Notes: a model not told the origin generated them from the letters alone. A stretch of DNA of 64,000 nucleotides from Temperatibacter marinus (GCF_031598375.1 NZ_CP123872.1:1-64000); one strand, 5' to 3'; shown: positions 40,025 to 52,207, numbered from the stretch's first letter. Made by a program: numbers and translations.

Positions 40025-43000
40025 TTATGCTTCTGAACTTGCCTCAGAATCACCGCCGGAAAAAGCAGCTTCTGCTTCCGCAACATGGTCTGCAACAACT
40101 TCTTCCGTTTCCATCGCCTCTAACGCTTCTTTATCACGCTTAGCGGCTTCCACACGAAGACGGTTCATCACAGACCCCGTTCCTGCAGGGATCAGACGAC
40201 CAACAATCACATTCTCTTTCAGACCGATCAGCTTATCGCGTTTACCAGCAACAGCTGCTTCTGTTAGAACACGTGTTGTTTCCTGGAATGAGGCGGCAGA
40301 AATAAAGCTTCGCGTTTGCAAGCTTGCTTTCGTAATACCAAGTAGAATTGGCTCACCCTTAGCAGGAAGACGTCCTTGCTCTGCAAGTTTCTCATTGATT
40401 TCACGGAACTCTTCACGGTCAACCTGTTCCCCAGGAAGCAATGTAGATTCACCAGATGCGTTCACTTCAATTTTCTGAAGCATCTGACGAACAATCACTT
40501 CAATATGCTTATCGTTAATCTTCACACCTTGAAGACGGTAAACATCTTGAACTTCCTGAACAAGGTAATTAGCAAGAGCCTCAACACCGAGAACACCAAG
40601 AATGTCATGGGGTGCAGGATTTCCATCGATCAGATACTCACCTTTTTGGATGAAATCACCTTCAGCAATAGTAATGTGCTTCCCTTTTGGTACAAGATAT
40701 TCTACAGGCTCCGCATCCTCTTCGCGCGGGCGAATAGTAATACGACGTTTGTTTTTATAATCTCGACCAAATTCAACATATCCGTCGATTTCAGCGATAA
40801 CAGCACAATCCTTCGGACGACGTGCCTCAAACAACTCAGCCACACGTGGAAGACCACCTGTAATATCTTTTGTTTTTGCACTCTCGCGAGGAATACGAGC
40901 AATCACATCACCCGCTGCTACCTGAGCACCATCTTCGACAGAAAGAATCGCATCAACAGAAAGGAAATAGCGCGCTTCAGAACCATTGGCTAACTGAACA
41001 ACTTCATCATTTTCATTCCGTAAAGTAATACGAGGACGAAGATCAGACCCTTTTGGTGCCATACGCCAGTCAGAGACGACGCGAGACGCAATCCCTGTAC
41101 CTTCGTCGACAACTTCCTGAATAGAGACGCCTTCTACAAGATCAACAAGGCGTGCAATACCATTCTGCTCCGAGATGATTGGCATTGTATACGCGTCCCA
41201 CTCGGCAAGCTTTTCACCGTTAACGACACTATCGCCTTCATCTTTCATCAAGTGTGACCCATAAGGCAGACGGTGACGAGCACGTTCGCGCCCTTCGTCG
41301 TCTTTAACCACAACTTCAAGGTTACGTGACATCACAACCTTGCGGCCTCTTGAGTCAGTCACGACATTTCTGTTTTCAATGGTAATGGCACCATCTGCAG
41401 ATGATTCAATTGTTGATTCAGCATTTACAGTCGCTGCACCCCCGATGTGGAATGTACGCATTGTCAACTGTGTACCCGGCTCACCAATCGATTGAGCTGC
41501 AATAACACCAACGGCTTCACCGTGGTTAACTGGTGTACCGCGAGCAAGATCACGACCATAACAAGTCGCACAGACTCCACCGCGGCTTTCACAAGTGAGG
41601 ACAGAACGAACTTTCACTTCCGAGTGACCCGCTGTTTCAATCGCGTCTGATTCAACTTCACCAAGAAGCGTTGCTGCTTCAAACAAAATCTCACCAGAAA
41701 CTGGATCTTTCACATCTTCAGCGAGACTTCGGCCAAGGATTCTCTCAGAAAGTGGTACAAGGACGTCACCGCTCTCTGAAACTTCGCGTGCCATAATACC
41801 GCCTTCAGTTCCGCAATCTTCCTCAACGATTACACAATCCTGAGAAACATCAACCAAACGACGTGTCAAATAACCAGAGTTCGCTGTTTTCAACGCCGTA
41901 TCAGCAAGACCTTTACGGGCACCGTGAGAGGAGTTGAAATATTCGATCACGGATAGACCTTCTTTAAAGTTTGAGATAATTGGAGTTTCAATAATCTCAC
42001 CAGAAGGTTTCGCCATGAGGCCACGCATACCAGCCAGCTGCTTCATCTGTGCCGCACTACCACGAGCGCCAGAGTTCGCCATCATGAATACTGAGTTGAT
42101 GTCATTTTCACGGCCCGTTTCGTCGACCGTTACTTTTTCCATTTCTGCCATCATGGCATCAGCCACCTTATCTGTACACTGAGCCCAAGCATCAACAACT
42201 TTGTTGTACTTTTCACCCTGTGTAATCAGACCGTCCTGATATTGCTCTTCATATTCTTTAACGAGAGACCTTGTTTCTTCAACAAGATTTATTTTCGCTT
42301 CTGGAATAATCATGTCATCTTTACCGAAGGAAATACCCGCATGACACGCACGCTTAAAGCCTTCAGACATGATAGCATCAGCAAAGAGAACAGAGGCCTT
42401 CTGACCGCAGTGGCGATAAACAACGTCAATGACTTCAGAAATTTCTTTCTTGCCAAGGCGACGGTTCACAAGTGAGAAAGGCACTTTAGCATGCTTAGGC
42501 ATGTGAGACGCTAAGATCAAACGACCTGGAGTAGTTTCAACACGCTCAAATACAGTTTCACCTGCAGCATTCACGCTTTCGAAATTCGCCACGATGTTAG
42601 AGTGAAGTGTTACCACTTTCTCGTCTAAGGCATATTGAATCTCATCAGCACTTGCGAAAGCTTTTCCTTCACCAAGATCACCTTTACGCGCCATTGTCAT
42701 ATAGTAGATACCCAAAACCATATCCTGTGAAGGCACGATAATCGGCTTACCATTGGCTGGCGACAGAATGTTGTTTGTAGACATCATCAAGACACGAGCT
42801 TCTAGCTGTGCTTCGATAGACAATGGGACGTGAACGGCCATCTGGTCACCATCAAAGTCAGCGTTAAAGGCAGAACAAACAAGAGGGTGAAGATTAATCG
42901 CTTTACCTTCAATAAGTTTCGGCTCAAACGCCTGAATACCAAGACGGTGAAGTGTTGGCGCACGGTTCAAGAGAACTGGGTGCTCACGGATCACTTGCTC

Positions 43001-44242
43001 AAGGACATCCCAAACTTCGCGACGTTGCTTTTCAACAAGTTTCTTCGCAGCCTTAATCGTTGTCGCTATACCAAGCTTATCAAGGCGTGAGTATATGAAA
43101 GGCTTAAATAGCTCGAGCGCCATTTTCTTTGGCAGCCCACACTCATGTAGCTTCAATTCAGGGCCTGTCACAATTACAGAACGACCTGAGTAATCAACAC
43201 GCTTACCGAGAAGGTTTTGACGGAAACGACCCTGTTTCCCTTTCAACATATCTGAAAGAGATTTTAGAGGACGTTTATTCGCACCCGTAATAGTACGACC
43301 ACGGCGACCGTTATCAAAGAGAGCATCCACAGATTCCTGAAGCATTCTCTTCTCGTTACGAATGATGATATCTGGTGCTCTTAGTTCGATCAGGCGCTTC
43401 AGACGATTGTTACGGTTGATCACACGACGGTAAAGGTCGTTCAAATCAGATGTCGCAAAACGACCACCATCCAGAGGCACAAGAGGACGCAGTTCTGGCG
43501 GAATAACCGGCACAACTGTTAAAATCATCCATTCAGGACGGTTGCCAGACTCAAGGAAAGCCTCAACAACTTTCAAGCGTTTGATAATTTTTTTCGGCTT
43601 AAGTTCAGATTTAGTCTCTGCAAGCTCTTTCAGCAAATCTTCCCGCTCTGATTCAAGATCAATACTCTCAAGAAGTTTGCGAATTGCTTCAGCACCAATA
43701 CCAGCCTGGAAAGAATCTTCACCATACTCATCTTGTGCACGGTAGTAATCTTCTTCACTGAGAAGCTGGAACTGCTTAAGCGTTGTCAAGCCTGGCTCAA
43801 TGACCACATAATATTCAAAGTATAAAACACGCTCAAGATCTTTGAGGGTCATATCGAGAAGCAAACCAATCCGGCTAGGGAGAGATTTAAGGAACCAAAT
43901 GTGTGCAACAGGTGCTGCAAGCTCAATATGGCCCATACGCTCACGACGTACTTTTGATTGTGTAACTTCAACACCACATTTTTCACAAATGATGCCGCGG
44001 TATTTCATCCGCTTATATTTTCCGCAAAGACATTCATAATCTTTGACTGGACCAAAAATACGCGCACAGAATAAACCATCTTTTTCTGGTTTAAATGTAC
44101 GATAATTGATGGTCTCAGGTTTCTTGATCTCACCAAACGACCAAGAGCGAATACGCTCTGGTGATGCAATCGAGATCTTAATCTGATCAAATGAATCCGA
44201 TTTCTGGTTCGGATTGAAATATTTCATAACTTCCTGGTTCAT
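40025..44242 (-). CDS. rpoC: DNA-directed RNA polymerase subunit beta'
   Basis: A 1405-aa catalytic subunit. Near the N-terminus is the zinc-binding set [36 protein letters not shown] holds the three Mg-binding aspartates, [20 protein letters not shown] belongs to the clamp/rudder region, and the trigger loop GAATVNAE region plus the second zinc set [16 protein letters not shown] follow. Length is normal for alphaproteobacteria. It starts 93 bp after rpoB and ends in a terminator. An ATG five codons in is a possible alternative start. Confidence 0.98.
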   Translation of the reverse strand: MNQEVMKYFNPNQKSDSFDQIKISIASPERIRSWSFGEIKKPETINYRTFKPEKDGLFCARIFGPVKDYECLCGKYKRMKYRGIICEKCGVEVTQSKVRRERMGHIELAAPVAHIWFLKSLPSRIGLLLDMTLKDLERVLYFEYYVVIEPGLTTLKQFQLLSEEDYYRAQDEYGEDSFQAGIGAEAIRKLLESIDLESEREDLLKELAETKSELKPKKIIKRLKVVEAFLESGNRPEWMILTVVPVIPPELRPLVPLDGGRFATSDLNDLYRRVINRNNRLKRLIELRAPDIIIRNEKRMLQESVDALFDNGRRGRTITGANKRPLKSLSDMLKGKQGRFRQNLLGKRVDYSGRSVIVTGPELKLHECGLPKKMALELFKPFIYSRLDKLGIATTIKAAKKLVEKQRREVWDVLEQVIREHPVLLNRAPTLHRLGIQAFEPKLIEGKAINLHPLVCSAFNADFDGDQMAVHVPLSIEAQLEARVLMMSTNNILSPANGKPIIVPSQDMVLGIYYMTMARKGDLGEGKAFASADEIQYALDEKVVTLHSNIVANFESVNAAGETVFERVETTPGRLILASHMPKHAKVPFSLVNRRLGKKEISEVIDVVYRHCGQKASVLFADAIMSEGFKRACHAGISFGKDDMIIPEAKINLVEETRSLVKEYEEQYQDGLITQGEKYNKVVDAWAQCTDKVADAMMAEMEKVTVDETGRENDINSVFMMANSGARGSAAQMKQLAGMRGLMAKPSGEIIETPIISNFKEGLSVIEYFNSSHGARKGLADTALKTANSGYLTRRLVDVSQDCVIVEEDCGTEGGIMAREVSESGDVLVPLSERILGRSLAEDVKDPVSGEILFEAATLLGEVESDAIETAGHSEVKVRSVLTCESRGGVCATCYGRDLARGTPVNHGEAVGVIAAQSIGEPGTQLTMRTFHIGGAATVNAESTIESSADGAITIENRNVVTDSRGRKVVMSRNLEVVVKDDEGRERARHRLPYGSHLMKDEGDSVVNGEKLAEWDAYTMPIISEQNGIARLVDLVEGVSIQEVVDEGTGIASRVVSDWRMAPKGSDLRPRITLRNENDEVVQLANGSEARYFLSVDAILSVEDGAQVAAGDVIARIPRESAKTKDITGGLPRVAELFEARRPKDCAVIAEIDGYVEFGRDYKNKRRITIRPREEDAEPVEYLVPKGKHITIAEGDFIQKGEYLIDGNPAPHDILGVLGVEALANYLVQEVQDVYRLQGVKINDKHIEVIVRQMLQKIEVNASGESTLLPGEQVDREEFREINEKLAEQGRLPAKGEPILLGITKASLQTRSFISAASFQETTRVLTEAAVAGKRDKLIGLKENVIVGRLIPAGTGSVMNRLRVEAAKRDKEALEAMETEEVVADHVAEAEAAFSGGDSEASSEA

Positions 44243-44335
44243 TTTCGGCGTCTTTCTAATTAAAGCCTAAACCATGCCTGCCACCCACACTGTGGATGGG
44301 CGGGGCAGATCTCAGATCCGCCCCTGGCGCCCTTC

Positions 44336-47300
44336 TTATTCTTCGCTATTCAAAAGCTCGACATCGAGACCAAGTGAACGGATTTCTTTCACAAGTACGT
44401 TGAAAGATTCCGGAATACCTGCTTCGAATGTATCATCACCTTTGACAATCGCTTCATACACTTTGGTACGACCTTGAACATCATCTGATTTGACGGTCAA
44501 CATCTCTTGAAGTGTATAGGCAGCACCATAAGCTTGAAGTGCCCATACCTCCATCTCACCAAAGCGCTGTCCACCAAACTGCGCCTTACCACCCAGCGGC
44601 TGCTGTGTAACAAGAGAGTATGGTCCGATAGAACGCGCGTGGATCTTATCATCCACAAGGTGATGCAATTTCAGCATATAAATGTAACCAACTGTCACTT
44701 TTCGGTCGAACTTTTCACCAGTACGGCCATCGTAAAGATAGACCTGCCCGGATTTATCCAACCCAGCCATTTCTAGCAGGTCACAAATATCGGCCTCAAC
44801 AGCCCCGTCAAATACCGGCGTCCCCATTGGAACACCATTTGTCAGGTTGCCAGCAAGTTCGAGCATCTCAGCTTCATCAAGATCAGATACATCTGACTGA
44901 TATTGATCTTCGCCGTAAACGGCCTTGAACTTGTCATGGAACGCATCGATTGCCATACCTTCATGCTTATAAGCGTCAAGCATCTGGTCGATCTGACGGC
45001 CAAGACCACGTGAAGCCCACCCAAGGTGCGTTTCAAGAATCTGACCAACGTTCATCCGCGATGGTACACCCAGAGGGTTCAAACACACATCAACTGGCGT
45101 TCCATCCTCAAGGTAAGGCATGTCTTCTTGTGGTAGAATGCGAGAAATCACACCCTTGTTACCATGACGACCCGCCATTTTATCACCTGGCTGAAGTTTA
45201 CGCTTAACAGCAACGAAGACTTTAACCATCTTCAGAACGCCTGGAAGCAATTCATCACCGCGTTGAAGTTTTTCAATCTTTTCATCAAAACGCTTCTGAA
45301 GACTTTCACGACTTTCGTCGAACTGACCCTTCATCGCTTCGATATCATTCATTGCAACTTCATCATCAACGGCAATATCCCACCACTGAATGTTTGGCAT
45401 TGCGTCAAGAGCTTCCTCTGTAACCACTGATCCTTTTTTCAGATCGCGATTTCCAGATGTTACTTCACGACCAACCAAGAGAGGTTTAAGACGGCCATAG
45501 ATGTTACGCTCAAGAATAGCGCGCTCATCTTCACGGTCTTTTGTCAGGCGTTCAATTTCTTCTCGCTCAATTGTCATTGCGCGCTCATCTTTATCCACAC
45601 CATGGCGGTTAAACACGCGAACCTCAACAACTGTACCGGCTACTCCAGGAGGCAAACGCATTGATGTATCACGAACATCAGACGCTTTTTCACCAAAGAT
45701 TGCACGAAGAAGCTTTTCTTCAGGAGTCATTGGGCTTTCGCCTTTTGGAGTAATCTTACCTACCAAAATATCTCCAGGATGAACTTCCGCACCGATATAA
45801 ACGATACCTGCTTCATCTAGACTTCTAAGACCTTCTTCACCCACGTTAGGAATATCACGAGTGATTTCCTCTGGGCCAAGCTTCGTATCACGAGCCATAA
45901 CTTCAAATTCTTCAATATGAATTGAAGTGAAGACATCTTCCTTAACGATACGCTCTGAAATCAGGATTGAATCCTCGTAGTTGTAACCATTCCATGGCAT
46001 GAAGGCCACTAGAGCGTTACGACCCAAAGCCAATTCACCCATATCTGTTGACGGACCATCACAGATGATGTCGCCAGCGTCAATCTTGTCACCCACTTTT
46101 ACAAGAGGCTTCTGATTGATACAGGTATTTTGATTTGATCTCTGGAATTTACGAAGTGTATAAATATCGACACCAGATTTAGAAGCATCCGTCTCTTCTG
46201 TCGCACGAATAACAATACGTGTTGCATCAACTTGCTCAACGACACCAGGGCGTTTCGCAGCGATTGCAGCACCACTATCTCGAGCAACAACAGCTTCCAT
46301 TCCTGTCCCAACAAAGGGTGCTTCAGCGCGCACAAGTGGCACGGCCTGACGCTGCATATTCGAGCCCATCAAGGCACGGTTAGCATCATCATTTTCCAAG
46401 AAAGGAATCATTGATGCCGCAACAGATACGAGCTGCTTTGGAGACACATCCATCAGATCAATGTCGTCAGGACGTTTCATAACAAATTCGCCCGCTTCAC
46501 GACATGATACAAGATCATTCTCAAATGAATCGTCAGCTGTAAGAGGTGCATTCGCCTGCGCAACAGAATATTTACTTTCTTCCATTGCGGACAAGTAAAC
46601 AACATCCCCAGTGACTTTACCCTTAACAACCTTGCGGAATGGACTTTCAATAAATCCATATTTATTGACCTGTGCATAGGTCGCAAGAGAGTTGATCAGG
46701 CCAATATTCGGCCCCTCTGGCGTTTCAATCGGACAAATCCGGCCGTAATGGGTCGGATGCACATCACGCACCTCAAAACCAGCCCGTTCGCGCGTTAGAC
46801 CACCAGGGCCAAGCGCTGATAGACGACGCTTATGCGTAATCTCTGAGAGTGGGTTCGTTTGATCCATAAACTGAGACAGCTGAGAAGAACCAAAGAATTC
46901 ACGAACACTTGCAACAACAGGCTTCGCGTTAATCAGGTCATGCGGCATGACAGTATCAATGTCTACAGAAGACATACGCTCACGAATTGCACGCTCCATA
47001 CGTAGCAAGCCGATGCGGTACTGATTTTCCATCAATTCACCAACAGAGCGCACCCGACGGTTACCCAAATGGTCAATATCATCAATTTCACCGCGACCGT
47101 CTTTTAGATCCACAAGTGTCTTAAGCGTGCGCAGAATATCTTCACGGCGAAGAACACCGATATCATCATCACACTCAACGTTAAGACGCATGTTCATCTT
47201 CACACGACCAACCGCAGAAAGATCATAGCGCTCTTCATCGAAGAACAAGCTATAGAATAACGCATCAGCCGTTTCTTTTGTTGGCGGCTCACCTGGACGC

Positions 47301-48433
47301 ATCACTTTATAAATCTCTGCCAAAGCACCGTCTTCAGTCTCAACCTTATCAGCTGCGAGTGTGTTACGGATATAAGGACCGACATTAACATTATCAATAT
47401 CAAGAACATTGATCTCATCAATACCTACAGATTTAAGTTTCTCGAGAATTTCCTCGCCAAGCTCTTGCCCGGCCTCAACGTGAATACGACCCGTCTTTTC
47501 ATCGATCATATCTTCAGCAGCATATTTGCCAAATACATGCTCTTCAGGAACAAGGATGGCTTCAACGCCGTCTTTTTCAAGCTTCTTAGCAAGGCGCGGT
47601 GTAATTTTCTTACCCGCAGGGGCAACAACTTCGCCACTATCCGCATTCACAAGATCGAACAAAGGCTTTTGACCGCGCCAAGAAGTCGCGTCAAAGGCAA
47701 CGCGCCATCCATCAGCCGTTAAGCGATAGTTCAATGAATTATAGAAATAGTTGAGAATGTCCTCTGAAGACAAGCCAAGAGCATAGAGCAATGAGGTCGC
47801 AGGCAATTTGCGGCGACGGTCAATGCGTACGTTCAAAATGTCTTTTGGATCGAATTCAAAATCCAACCAAGAGCCACGGTAAGGAATGACACGTGCAGCA
47901 AATAAATATTTACCAGACGCGTGCGTTTTACCACGGTCATGATCGAAAAAGACACCAGGTGATCGGTGCATCTGAGACACGATAACTCGCTCAGTACCGT
48001 TAACAACGAATGTACCATTATCCGTCATCATCGGCAGGTCGCCCATGTAGACATCCTGTTCTTTAATATCAAGAACAGATTTCGCCTCTGTGTCTGGATC
48101 AATTTCAAAAACAATCAACCGAAGTGTGACACGAAGAGGAGCAGCATAGGTAATATCCCGCTGCATACATTCTTCAACATCATATTTCGGTGCCTCGATC
48201 TCATAACGAACATATTCCAGAGACGCCGTCCCTGCAAAGTCGTTGATCGGGAATACAGATTTTAATACTTTTTCCAGATCAGAATTTTTACGTTCCTCTT
48301 CTGTTGCACCAGGCTTGAAAAAGTTATCATAAGAGTGACGCTGTACCTCAATTAGATTAGGCATCTGTGTCACTGCGGAAATGCGACCGAAGTCCTTCCG
48401 CACGCGTTTACGACCAGTAAAAGTAGCGGTCAT
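44336..48433 (-). CDS. rpoB: DNA-directed RNA polymerase subunit beta
   Basis: A 1365-aa catalytic subunit. The rifampicin-pocket block [31 protein letters not shown] is wild type. Other motifs: [46 protein letters not shown] and the C-terminal [24 protein letters not shown]. It follows rplL after 307 bp that contains an attenuator-like hairpin. The long upstream spacer suggests separate tuning of polymerase and stalk-protein levels. Confidence 0.98.
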   Translation of the reverse strand: MTATFTGRKRVRKDFGRISAVTQMPNLIEVQRHSYDNFFKPGATEEERKNSDLEKVLKSVFPINDFAGTASLEYVRYEIEAPKYDVEECMQRDITYAAPLRVTLRLIVFEIDPDTEAKSVLDIKEQDVYMGDLPMMTDNGTFVVNGTERVIVSQMHRSPGVFFDHDRGKTHASGKYLFAARVIPYRGSWLDFEFDPKDILNVRIDRRRKLPATSLLYALGLSSEDILNYFYNSLNYRLTADGWRVAFDATSWRGQKPLFDLVNADSGEVVAPAGKKITPRLAKKLEKDGVEAILVPEEHVFGKYAAEDMIDEKTGRIHVEAGQELGEEILEKLKSVGIDEINVLDIDNVNVGPYIRNTLAADKVETEDGALAEIYKVMRPGEPPTKETADALFYSLFFDEERYDLSAVGRVKMNMRLNVECDDDIGVLRREDILRTLKTLVDLKDGRGEIDDIDHLGNRRVRSVGELMENQYRIGLLRMERAIRERMSSVDIDTVMPHDLINAKPVVASVREFFGSSQLSQFMDQTNPLSEITHKRRLSALGPGGLTRERAGFEVRDVHPTHYGRICPIETPEGPNIGLINSLATYAQVNKYGFIESPFRKVVKGKVTGDVVYLSAMEESKYSVAQANAPLTADDSFENDLVSCREAGEFVMKRPDDIDLMDVSPKQLVSVAASMIPFLENDDANRALMGSNMQRQAVPLVRAEAPFVGTGMEAVVARDSGAAIAAKRPGVVEQVDATRIVIRATEETDASKSGVDIYTLRKFQRSNQNTCINQKPLVKVGDKIDAGDIICDGPSTDMGELALGRNALVAFMPWNGYNYEDSILISERIVKEDVFTSIHIEEFEVMARDTKLGPEEITRDIPNVGEEGLRSLDEAGIVYIGAEVHPGDILVGKITPKGESPMTPEEKLLRAIFGEKASDVRDTSMRLPPGVAGTVVEVRVFNRHGVDKDERAMTIEREEIERLTKDREDERAILERNIYGRLKPLLVGREVTSGNRDLKKGSVVTEEALDAMPNIQWWDIAVDDEVAMNDIEAMKGQFDESRESLQKRFDEKIEKLQRGDELLPGVLKMVKVFVAVKRKLQPGDKMAGRHGNKGVISRILPQEDMPYLEDGTPVDVCLNPLGVPSRMNVGQILETHLGWASRGLGRQIDQMLDAYKHEGMAIDAFHDKFKAVYGEDQYQSDVSDLDEAEMLELAGNLTNGVPMGTPVFDGAVEADICDLLEMAGLDKSGQVYLYDGRTGEKFDRKVTVGYIYMLKLHHLVDDKIHARSIGPYSLVTQQPLGGKAQFGGQRFGEMEVWALQAYGAAYTLQEMLTVKSDDVQGRTKVYEAIVKGDDTFEAGIPESFNVLVKEIRSLGLDVELLNSEE

Positions 48434-48687
48434 TTATCGCCCTCACGCTGCTTACTGTCATCCCCAGGTCTGCCAATCAGATCCCAGCCGACAAATTTAG
48501 AGCATATTAAGCCTGCCATCACTGTCCCCGTTTTCAAGCGGATACACTGGCAAGCTAAATATACTCTATGCGGAAATTAGGCCATGCCCTCTTTCCTTAT
48601 GTGTTAAGTGTGTGTGACTTAACGCACTTTTATGCTTCTGTAAACAAGGAAACTCGAATCTCTAAAATTAATCCTGTTATCAGAAGC
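48434..48687 (-). other. rplL-rpoB spacer (leader of rpoBC)
   Basis: Most of a 307-bp gap. After the hairpin at 48688-48720, the minus strand carries a dyad GTTAAGT-N7-ACTTAAC at 48603-48623 and then a leader to the rpoB ATG. I see no clear promoter or ORF; the dyad may be an RNA-processing site, like the RNase III site in the E. coli rplL-rpoB spacer. Confidence 0.4.
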
Positions 48688-48720
48688 CAAAAGGCCGAGC
48701 GCAACTAAGCCCTCGACCTC
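48688..48720 (-). terminator. Attenuator-type terminator after rplL
   Basis: On the minus strand AGGTCGAGGGC pairs with GCGCTCGGCCT (one G-G mismatch, one wobble), followed by TTTTGG, 21 bp after the rplL stop. By analogy with E. coli it would terminate a fraction of transcripts before rpoBC. Confidence 0.65.
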
Positions 48721-48740
48721 TCAGTAAGATGTAACAAGAA

Positions 48741-49115
48741 TTACTTAAGCTCAACTTTAGCGCCAGCTTCTTCAAGTTTCTTCTTGATTTCTTCAGCTTC
48801 GTCTTTAGAAGCAGCTTCTTTAACAGTTTTAGGCGCGCCTTCAACCAATTCTTTAGCTTCTTTAAGACCAAGACCTGTGATCGCACGTACTTCTTTAATT
48901 ACGTTGATCTTCTTAGCACCAGCTTCAGCAAGGACAACGTCAAATTCGTCCTTCTCAGCAGCAGCTTCTTCACCACCACCAGCAGCAACAGCAGCAACTG
49001 CAACAGGTGCAGCAGCAGAAACGCCCCACTTGTCTTCTAGTAGCTTTGATAGTTCAGCAGCTTCCATTACTGTAAGTGCAGATAGTTCTTCAACCAATTT
49101 ATCTAGATCAGCCAT
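48741..49115 (-). CDS. rplL: 50S ribosomal protein L7/L12
   Basis: A 124-aa stalk protein present in several copies per ribosome that recruits translational GTPases. The N-terminal dimerisation domain ([28 protein letters not shown]), an alanine/glycine-rich hinge ([20 protein letters not shown]) and the factor-binding C-terminal domain with [28 protein letters not shown] are all seen. It follows rplJ after 113 bp. Confidence 0.98.
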   Translation of the reverse strand: MADLDKLVEELSALTVMEAAELSKLLEDKWGVSAAAPVAVAAVAAGGGEEAAAEKDEFDVVLAEAGAKKINVIKEVRAITGLGLKEAKELVEGAPKTVKEAASKDEAEEIKKKLEEAGAKVELK

Positions 49116-49228
49116 TGATCGTACTCCAATTTATAAGCCTGTATGTTTATTTCATAGACAGGGCATTTATCAGTTTCACATTTAATTTGCTCAAGCGGCC
49201 AAAGCCACAGGAGATATTTTATAGCTTA

Positions 49229-49744
49229 TTAAGCTGCGTCTTTTTCGCCATAAGCGCTGAATACACGTGCCAACTGACCAGCTGGAGCTGCAGTAACTGC
49301 CGCCACTTTTTGTGCTGGTGCAGAAAGAACACCGATAAGCTTGCCGCGAAGCTCGTCCAGAGAAGGCATTGTTGCAAGAGCTTGTACGCCCGCAACATCC
49401 AACACTGTAGAACCCATACCACCGCCGATGATGCGAAGTTTTTCATTATTCTTCGCAAATTCAGCAATAGCTTTCGCAGGAGCTACAACATCGTCAGCAT
49501 AGCCAACAGCTGTAGGGCCTGTGAAAAGGTCAGCAAGACCTTCATATTCAGTATCTTTAAGCGCAAGACGAGTCAGCCTGTTTTTGGTTACCTTCAGAGT
49601 AGCACCAACTTCACGCATTTGAGCGCGTAGAGCAGTGATCTCTGCTACGGTAAGACCGTCGTAGTGAACGACAACAACTGATTCAGCATTTGCAAAAACT
49701 TCGTTTAGCTCGCCGATCAACTCTTGTTTTTCGTTTCTTTCCAC
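49229..49744 (-). CDS. rplJ: 50S ribosomal protein L10
   Basis: A 171-aa stalk base protein that binds L7/L12 dimers through its C-terminal helix and 23S rRNA through its N-terminal domain (ALRAQMREVGATLKVTKNRLTRLAL). The start is set at GTG 49744 (V/M-ERNEKQELIGELNEVF) with GGAG 7 nt upstream; a frame-open ATG ten codons earlier gives a non-homologous MSDYPYWRRD. In many bacteria L10 represses its own mRNA through the leader described at 49745-50076. Confidence 0.95.
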   Translation of the reverse strand: MERNEKQELIGELNEVFANAESVVVVHYDGLTVAEITALRAQMREVGATLKVTKNRLTRLALKDTEYEGLADLFTGPTAVGYADDVVAPAKAIAEFAKNNEKLRIIGGGMGSTVLDVAGVQALATMPSLDELRGKLIGVLSAPAQKVAAVTAAPAGQLARVFSAYGEKDAA

Positions 49745-50076
49745 GTCTCGTCTCCAATAAGGATAATCAGACAAATGTCTTCAAATCCGATTGAGTTCAA
49801 TGCTTGCCACAATTAGCAAACACATTCTCTGTCCTTGAATTTCGGGAATACATTCGTTCAAAGGATTGGGAACCCAATCTAGTGAAACCGCTACCCCGTC
49901 TCATACTGGCACCAGCAAGATTGCGACGTCTTGCTTTAACATTAAGCCCTGATGGTCACTTACTAGAAACCCACATCACAGCACCAATAATCTTGGACAG
50001 TACTGACCAAACAAAACATCCGTTTGATCAAGTTGCCTCGCTAGTACCAGACCAGCGAAGCAAAATCAATACACTA
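49745..50076 (-). other. rplJ-rplL leader region
   Basis: A 332-bp gap between rplA and rplJ on the minus strand. The position is that of the L10-leader autoregulatory RNA in E. coli and Bacillus. The segment with GGTGCTGTGATG and the later TGGTGCCAGTATGAG can be folded into arms, but I cannot confirm the conserved kink-turn. A weak promoter-like pair TTGATT-N17-TACTAG lies near the rplA end. The plus-strand frame across it is judged non-coding. Confidence 0.4.
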
Positions 50077-50772
50077 TTACGCTTCTAGTGTTGAAACGTC
50101 AATTTTAAGGCCTGGCCCCATTGTAGAAGAAAGAGCAACACGCTTAACGTATGTACCTTTCGCTCCAGATGGCTTAGCTTTAATTACTGCGTTTACAAAA
50201 GTTTTTACGTTCTCAGCAATAGCAGCTTCTTCAAAGCTTACTTTACCAACACCGCCGTGGATGATACCTGCTTTTTCAACACGATACTCAACCTGACCCG
50301 CTTTAGCAGCTTCAACAGCAGCTTTAACGTCCATTGTCACTGTACCAAGTTTTGGGTTAGGCATCAGGCCTTTTGGTCCAAGGACTTTACCTAGGCGACC
50401 AACAACAGCCATCATATCCGGTGTAGCAATCACACGCTCGAACGGCATGTCACCACCCTGAATACGTTCCATTAGGTCTTCAGCACCGACAACATCAGCA
50501 CCAGCAGCTGTTGCTTCTTCAGCCTTAGGGCCGCGAGCAAACACTGCAACGCGAAGTGTTTTACCAGTACCATGAGGTAGGCTAACAACACCGCGAACCA
50601 TCTGGTCAGCGTGACGTGGGTCAACACCCAAGTTCATAGAAACTTCTACAGTCTCATCAAATTTTACAGCAGAACGAGCTTTCAACTCTTTAACAGCTTC
50701 GTCAATTGTGAAAAGCTGATCCTGAGAAATGCCGTCGTTCATTTTTTGAATGCGCTTAGCGATTTTTGCCAT
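50077..50772 (-). CDS. rplA: 50S ribosomal protein L1
   Basis: A 231-aa protein of the L1 stalk that helps release E-site tRNA. Blocks [48 protein letters not shown] and [19 protein letters not shown] are diagnostic. In E. coli it represses rplKA by binding a leader hairpin near rplK. It starts 4 bp after rplK. Confidence 0.98.
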   Translation of the reverse strand: MAKIAKRIQKMNDGISQDQLFTIDEAVKELKARSAVKFDETVEVSMNLGVDPRHADQMVRGVVSLPHGTGKTLRVAVFARGPKAEEATAAGADVVGAEDLMERIQGGDMPFERVIATPDMMAVVGRLGKVLGPKGLMPNPKLGTVTMDVKAAVEAAKAGQVEYRVEKAGIIHGGVGKVSFEEAAIAENVKTFVNAVIKAKPSGAKGTYVKRVALSSTMGPGLKIDVSTLEA

Positions 50773-50776
50773 GATA

Positions 50777-51205
50777 CTAGTCCTTCACTTCAATGCCCAT
50801 AGAGCGAGCAGAACCTTCGATAATCAGCATAGCTGCTTCGATGTCATTCGCACTAAGGTCAACCATTTTAGCTTCTGCAATTTCGCGAACTTGATCACGT
50901 GATACAGAACCCGCTACCTCACGTCCAGGATGATTAGACGCAGACTTAAGGCCAGCTGCTTTCTTAATGAAATAGCTTGCTGGTGGTGTTTTTGTTTCAA
51001 AAGTGAAAGAGCGATCAGCATAGACAGTAATGATGGTTGGAATTGGCATTCCAGGTTCCATCTTCTGTGTCTTTGCGTTAAACGCCTTACAGAATTCCAT
51101 AATATTAATACCGCGCTGACCCAGTGCCGGACCGATTGGTGGCGATGGGTTGGCCTGTCCAGCAGGCACCTGCAGCTTTAGAAAACCGTCGATTTTCTTA
51201 GCCAT
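50777..51205 (-). CDS. rplK: 50S ribosomal protein L11
   Basis: A 142-aa GTPase-centre protein. [35 protein letters not shown] is the thiostrepton-linked N-terminal domain; the C-terminal domain binds 23S rRNA with [15 protein letters not shown]-terminal methylation targets (Lys) are conserved. It follows nusG after 130 bp. Confidence 0.98.
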   Translation of the reverse strand: MAKKIDGFLKLQVPAGQANPSPPIGPALGQRGINIMEFCKAFNAKTQKMEPGMPIPTIITVYADRSFTFETKTPPASYFIKKAAGLKSASNHPGREVAGSVSRDQVREIAEAKMVDLSANDIEAAMLIIEGSARSMGIEVKD

Positions 51206-51335
51206 TTGACTATCCTTTCAATGTTATAGAAACAAACCCATAAGCTTGCTTCTTTATAAAAGTGCGTGGTGCGGTCTGAATGGCAGACCTCCCACACTAC
51301 TCACACGCTGCATGCAGCGCGTAAATTCCAATAGA
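51206..51335 (-). other. nusG-rplK spacer with two hairpin-forming palindromes
   Basis: On the minus strand GGTCTG pairs with CAGACC (51273-51289, extendable by GTGG/CCAC), and a perfect 14-bp palindrome CGCTGCATGCAGCG lies at 51306-51319. The second hairpin is 16 bp after the nusG stop but lacks a U-run. Either may be an L1-type translational operator or a processing site. Confidence 0.35.
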
Positions 51336-51872
51336 CTACGTGACTTTCTCCACCTGAACATAATCCAACTCAACTGGGGTCGCACGACCAAAGATTGAGA
51401 CAGAAACTTTCAAGCGAGCCTTGTCTTCGTCAACTTCTTCAATAGATCCGTTAAAGCTTGTAAACGGACCATCAACAACCTTCACTTCTTCACCAACTTC
51501 AAAGGTAATATTTGGACGTGGACGATCCACCCCTTCTTCGACTTGATTCAGAATGCGCGCCGCTTCAGCATTGCTGATCGGCTGCGGGCGGTTTTGGTTT
51601 CCAAGGAATCCTGTTACTTTGGACTGATCTTTAACAAGGTGATAGGTATCATCTGTCATGATCATTTTGATCAATACGTAGCCAGGGAAGAATTTCTTTT
51701 CAGACGCAACCTTTTTACCTTTGCGCACCTCAAAAACTTCTTCAGTTGGGACAATCACGTCATCAACAAGAGAATCCAGCTCTTTGCGAACTGCTTCAGC
51801 CTTAATTGCTTCCGCTACTTTCTTCTCATAGCCAGAGTAAGCATGAATGATATACCACCGTGCATTAGCCAC
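51336..51872 (-). CDS. nusG: Transcription termination/antitermination protein NusG
   Basis: A 178-aa factor: NGN domain (ARWYIIHAYSGYEKKVAEAI ... FFPGYVLIKM, binds the RNA polymerase clamp) and C-terminal KOW domain (FEVGEEVKVVDGPFTSFNGSIEEVDEDKARLKV, binds Rho or S10). The start is GTG 51872 with AGGGGATTTATT upstream; the open frame further upstream encodes a non-homologous hydrophobic stretch. It is 10 bp after secE. Confidence 0.96.
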   Translation of the reverse strand: MANARWYIIHAYSGYEKKVAEAIKAEAVRKELDSLVDDVIVPTEEVFEVRKGKKVASEKKFFPGYVLIKMIMTDDTYHLVKDQSKVTGFLGNQNRPQPISNAEAARILNQVEEGVDRPRPNITFEVGEEVKVVDGPFTSFNGSIEEVDEDKARLKVSVSIFGRATPVELDYVQVEKVT

Positions 51873-51882
51873 AATAAATCCC

Positions 51883-52083
51883 CTAGAACCCAAGCAGAGC
51901 AGATACTGCACTACCGAGAATTGTATCAATAAGTACAAAGAAACTAGCCATAATAACCACCATGATGAATACCATCACAGAGCTTGTGTTTGTTTGCTTA
52001 GCAGATGGCCAAGCAACCTTAGAGCCTTCTTGACGGACCTGACGCACGAATTCGCCGGGTGATGTCTTTTTGCCTTCAGCCAT
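51883..52083 (-). CDS. secE: Preprotein translocase subunit SecE
   Basis: A 66-aa single-span protein of SecYEG. The start is the ATG of MAEGKKTSPGEFVRQVRQEG; upstream frame-open codons run into the tRNA-Trp gene. The amphipathic block EGSKVAWPSAKQT precedes one membrane helix (about 33-55). Short, one-helix form as in most bacteria. It lies between tRNA-Trp and nusG. Confidence 0.95.
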   Translation of the reverse strand: MAEGKKTSPGEFVRQVRQEGSKVAWPSAKQTNTSSVMVFIMVVIMASFFVLIDTILGSAVSALLGF

Positions 52084-52131
52084 ATCTTTGTCCTTAACCA
52101 AACTGATTTTCATCAGCATTTTATCATTTAT

Positions 52132-52207
52132 TGGCAGGGGCGGAGGGACTCGAACCCACGACACCCGGTTTTGGAGACCGGTGCTCTACCAACTGAGCTA
52201 CACCCCT
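52132..52207 (-). tRNA. tRNA-Trp(CCA)
   Basis: The minus strand gives a 76-nt tRNA with encoded CCA: acceptor AGGGGTG/CGCCCCT, D-arm GCTCAGTTGGTAGAGC, anticodon stem CCGGT/ACCGG with loop CTCCAAA (anticodon CCA), T-loop GTTCGAGTC. It lies between tufB and secE, a common conserved position. Confidence 0.96.

Noticed and set aside
48603-48623. TTAA ... TTAA dyad in the rpoB leader as a CtrA box
   Set aside because: The spacing between TTAA elements is 11 bp, not 7.
49804-50088. 94-codon open frame on the plus strand between rplJ and rplA
   Set aside because: It overlaps the end of rplA, has no RBS, and its product has no family-like pattern. The region is better read as the rplJ leader.
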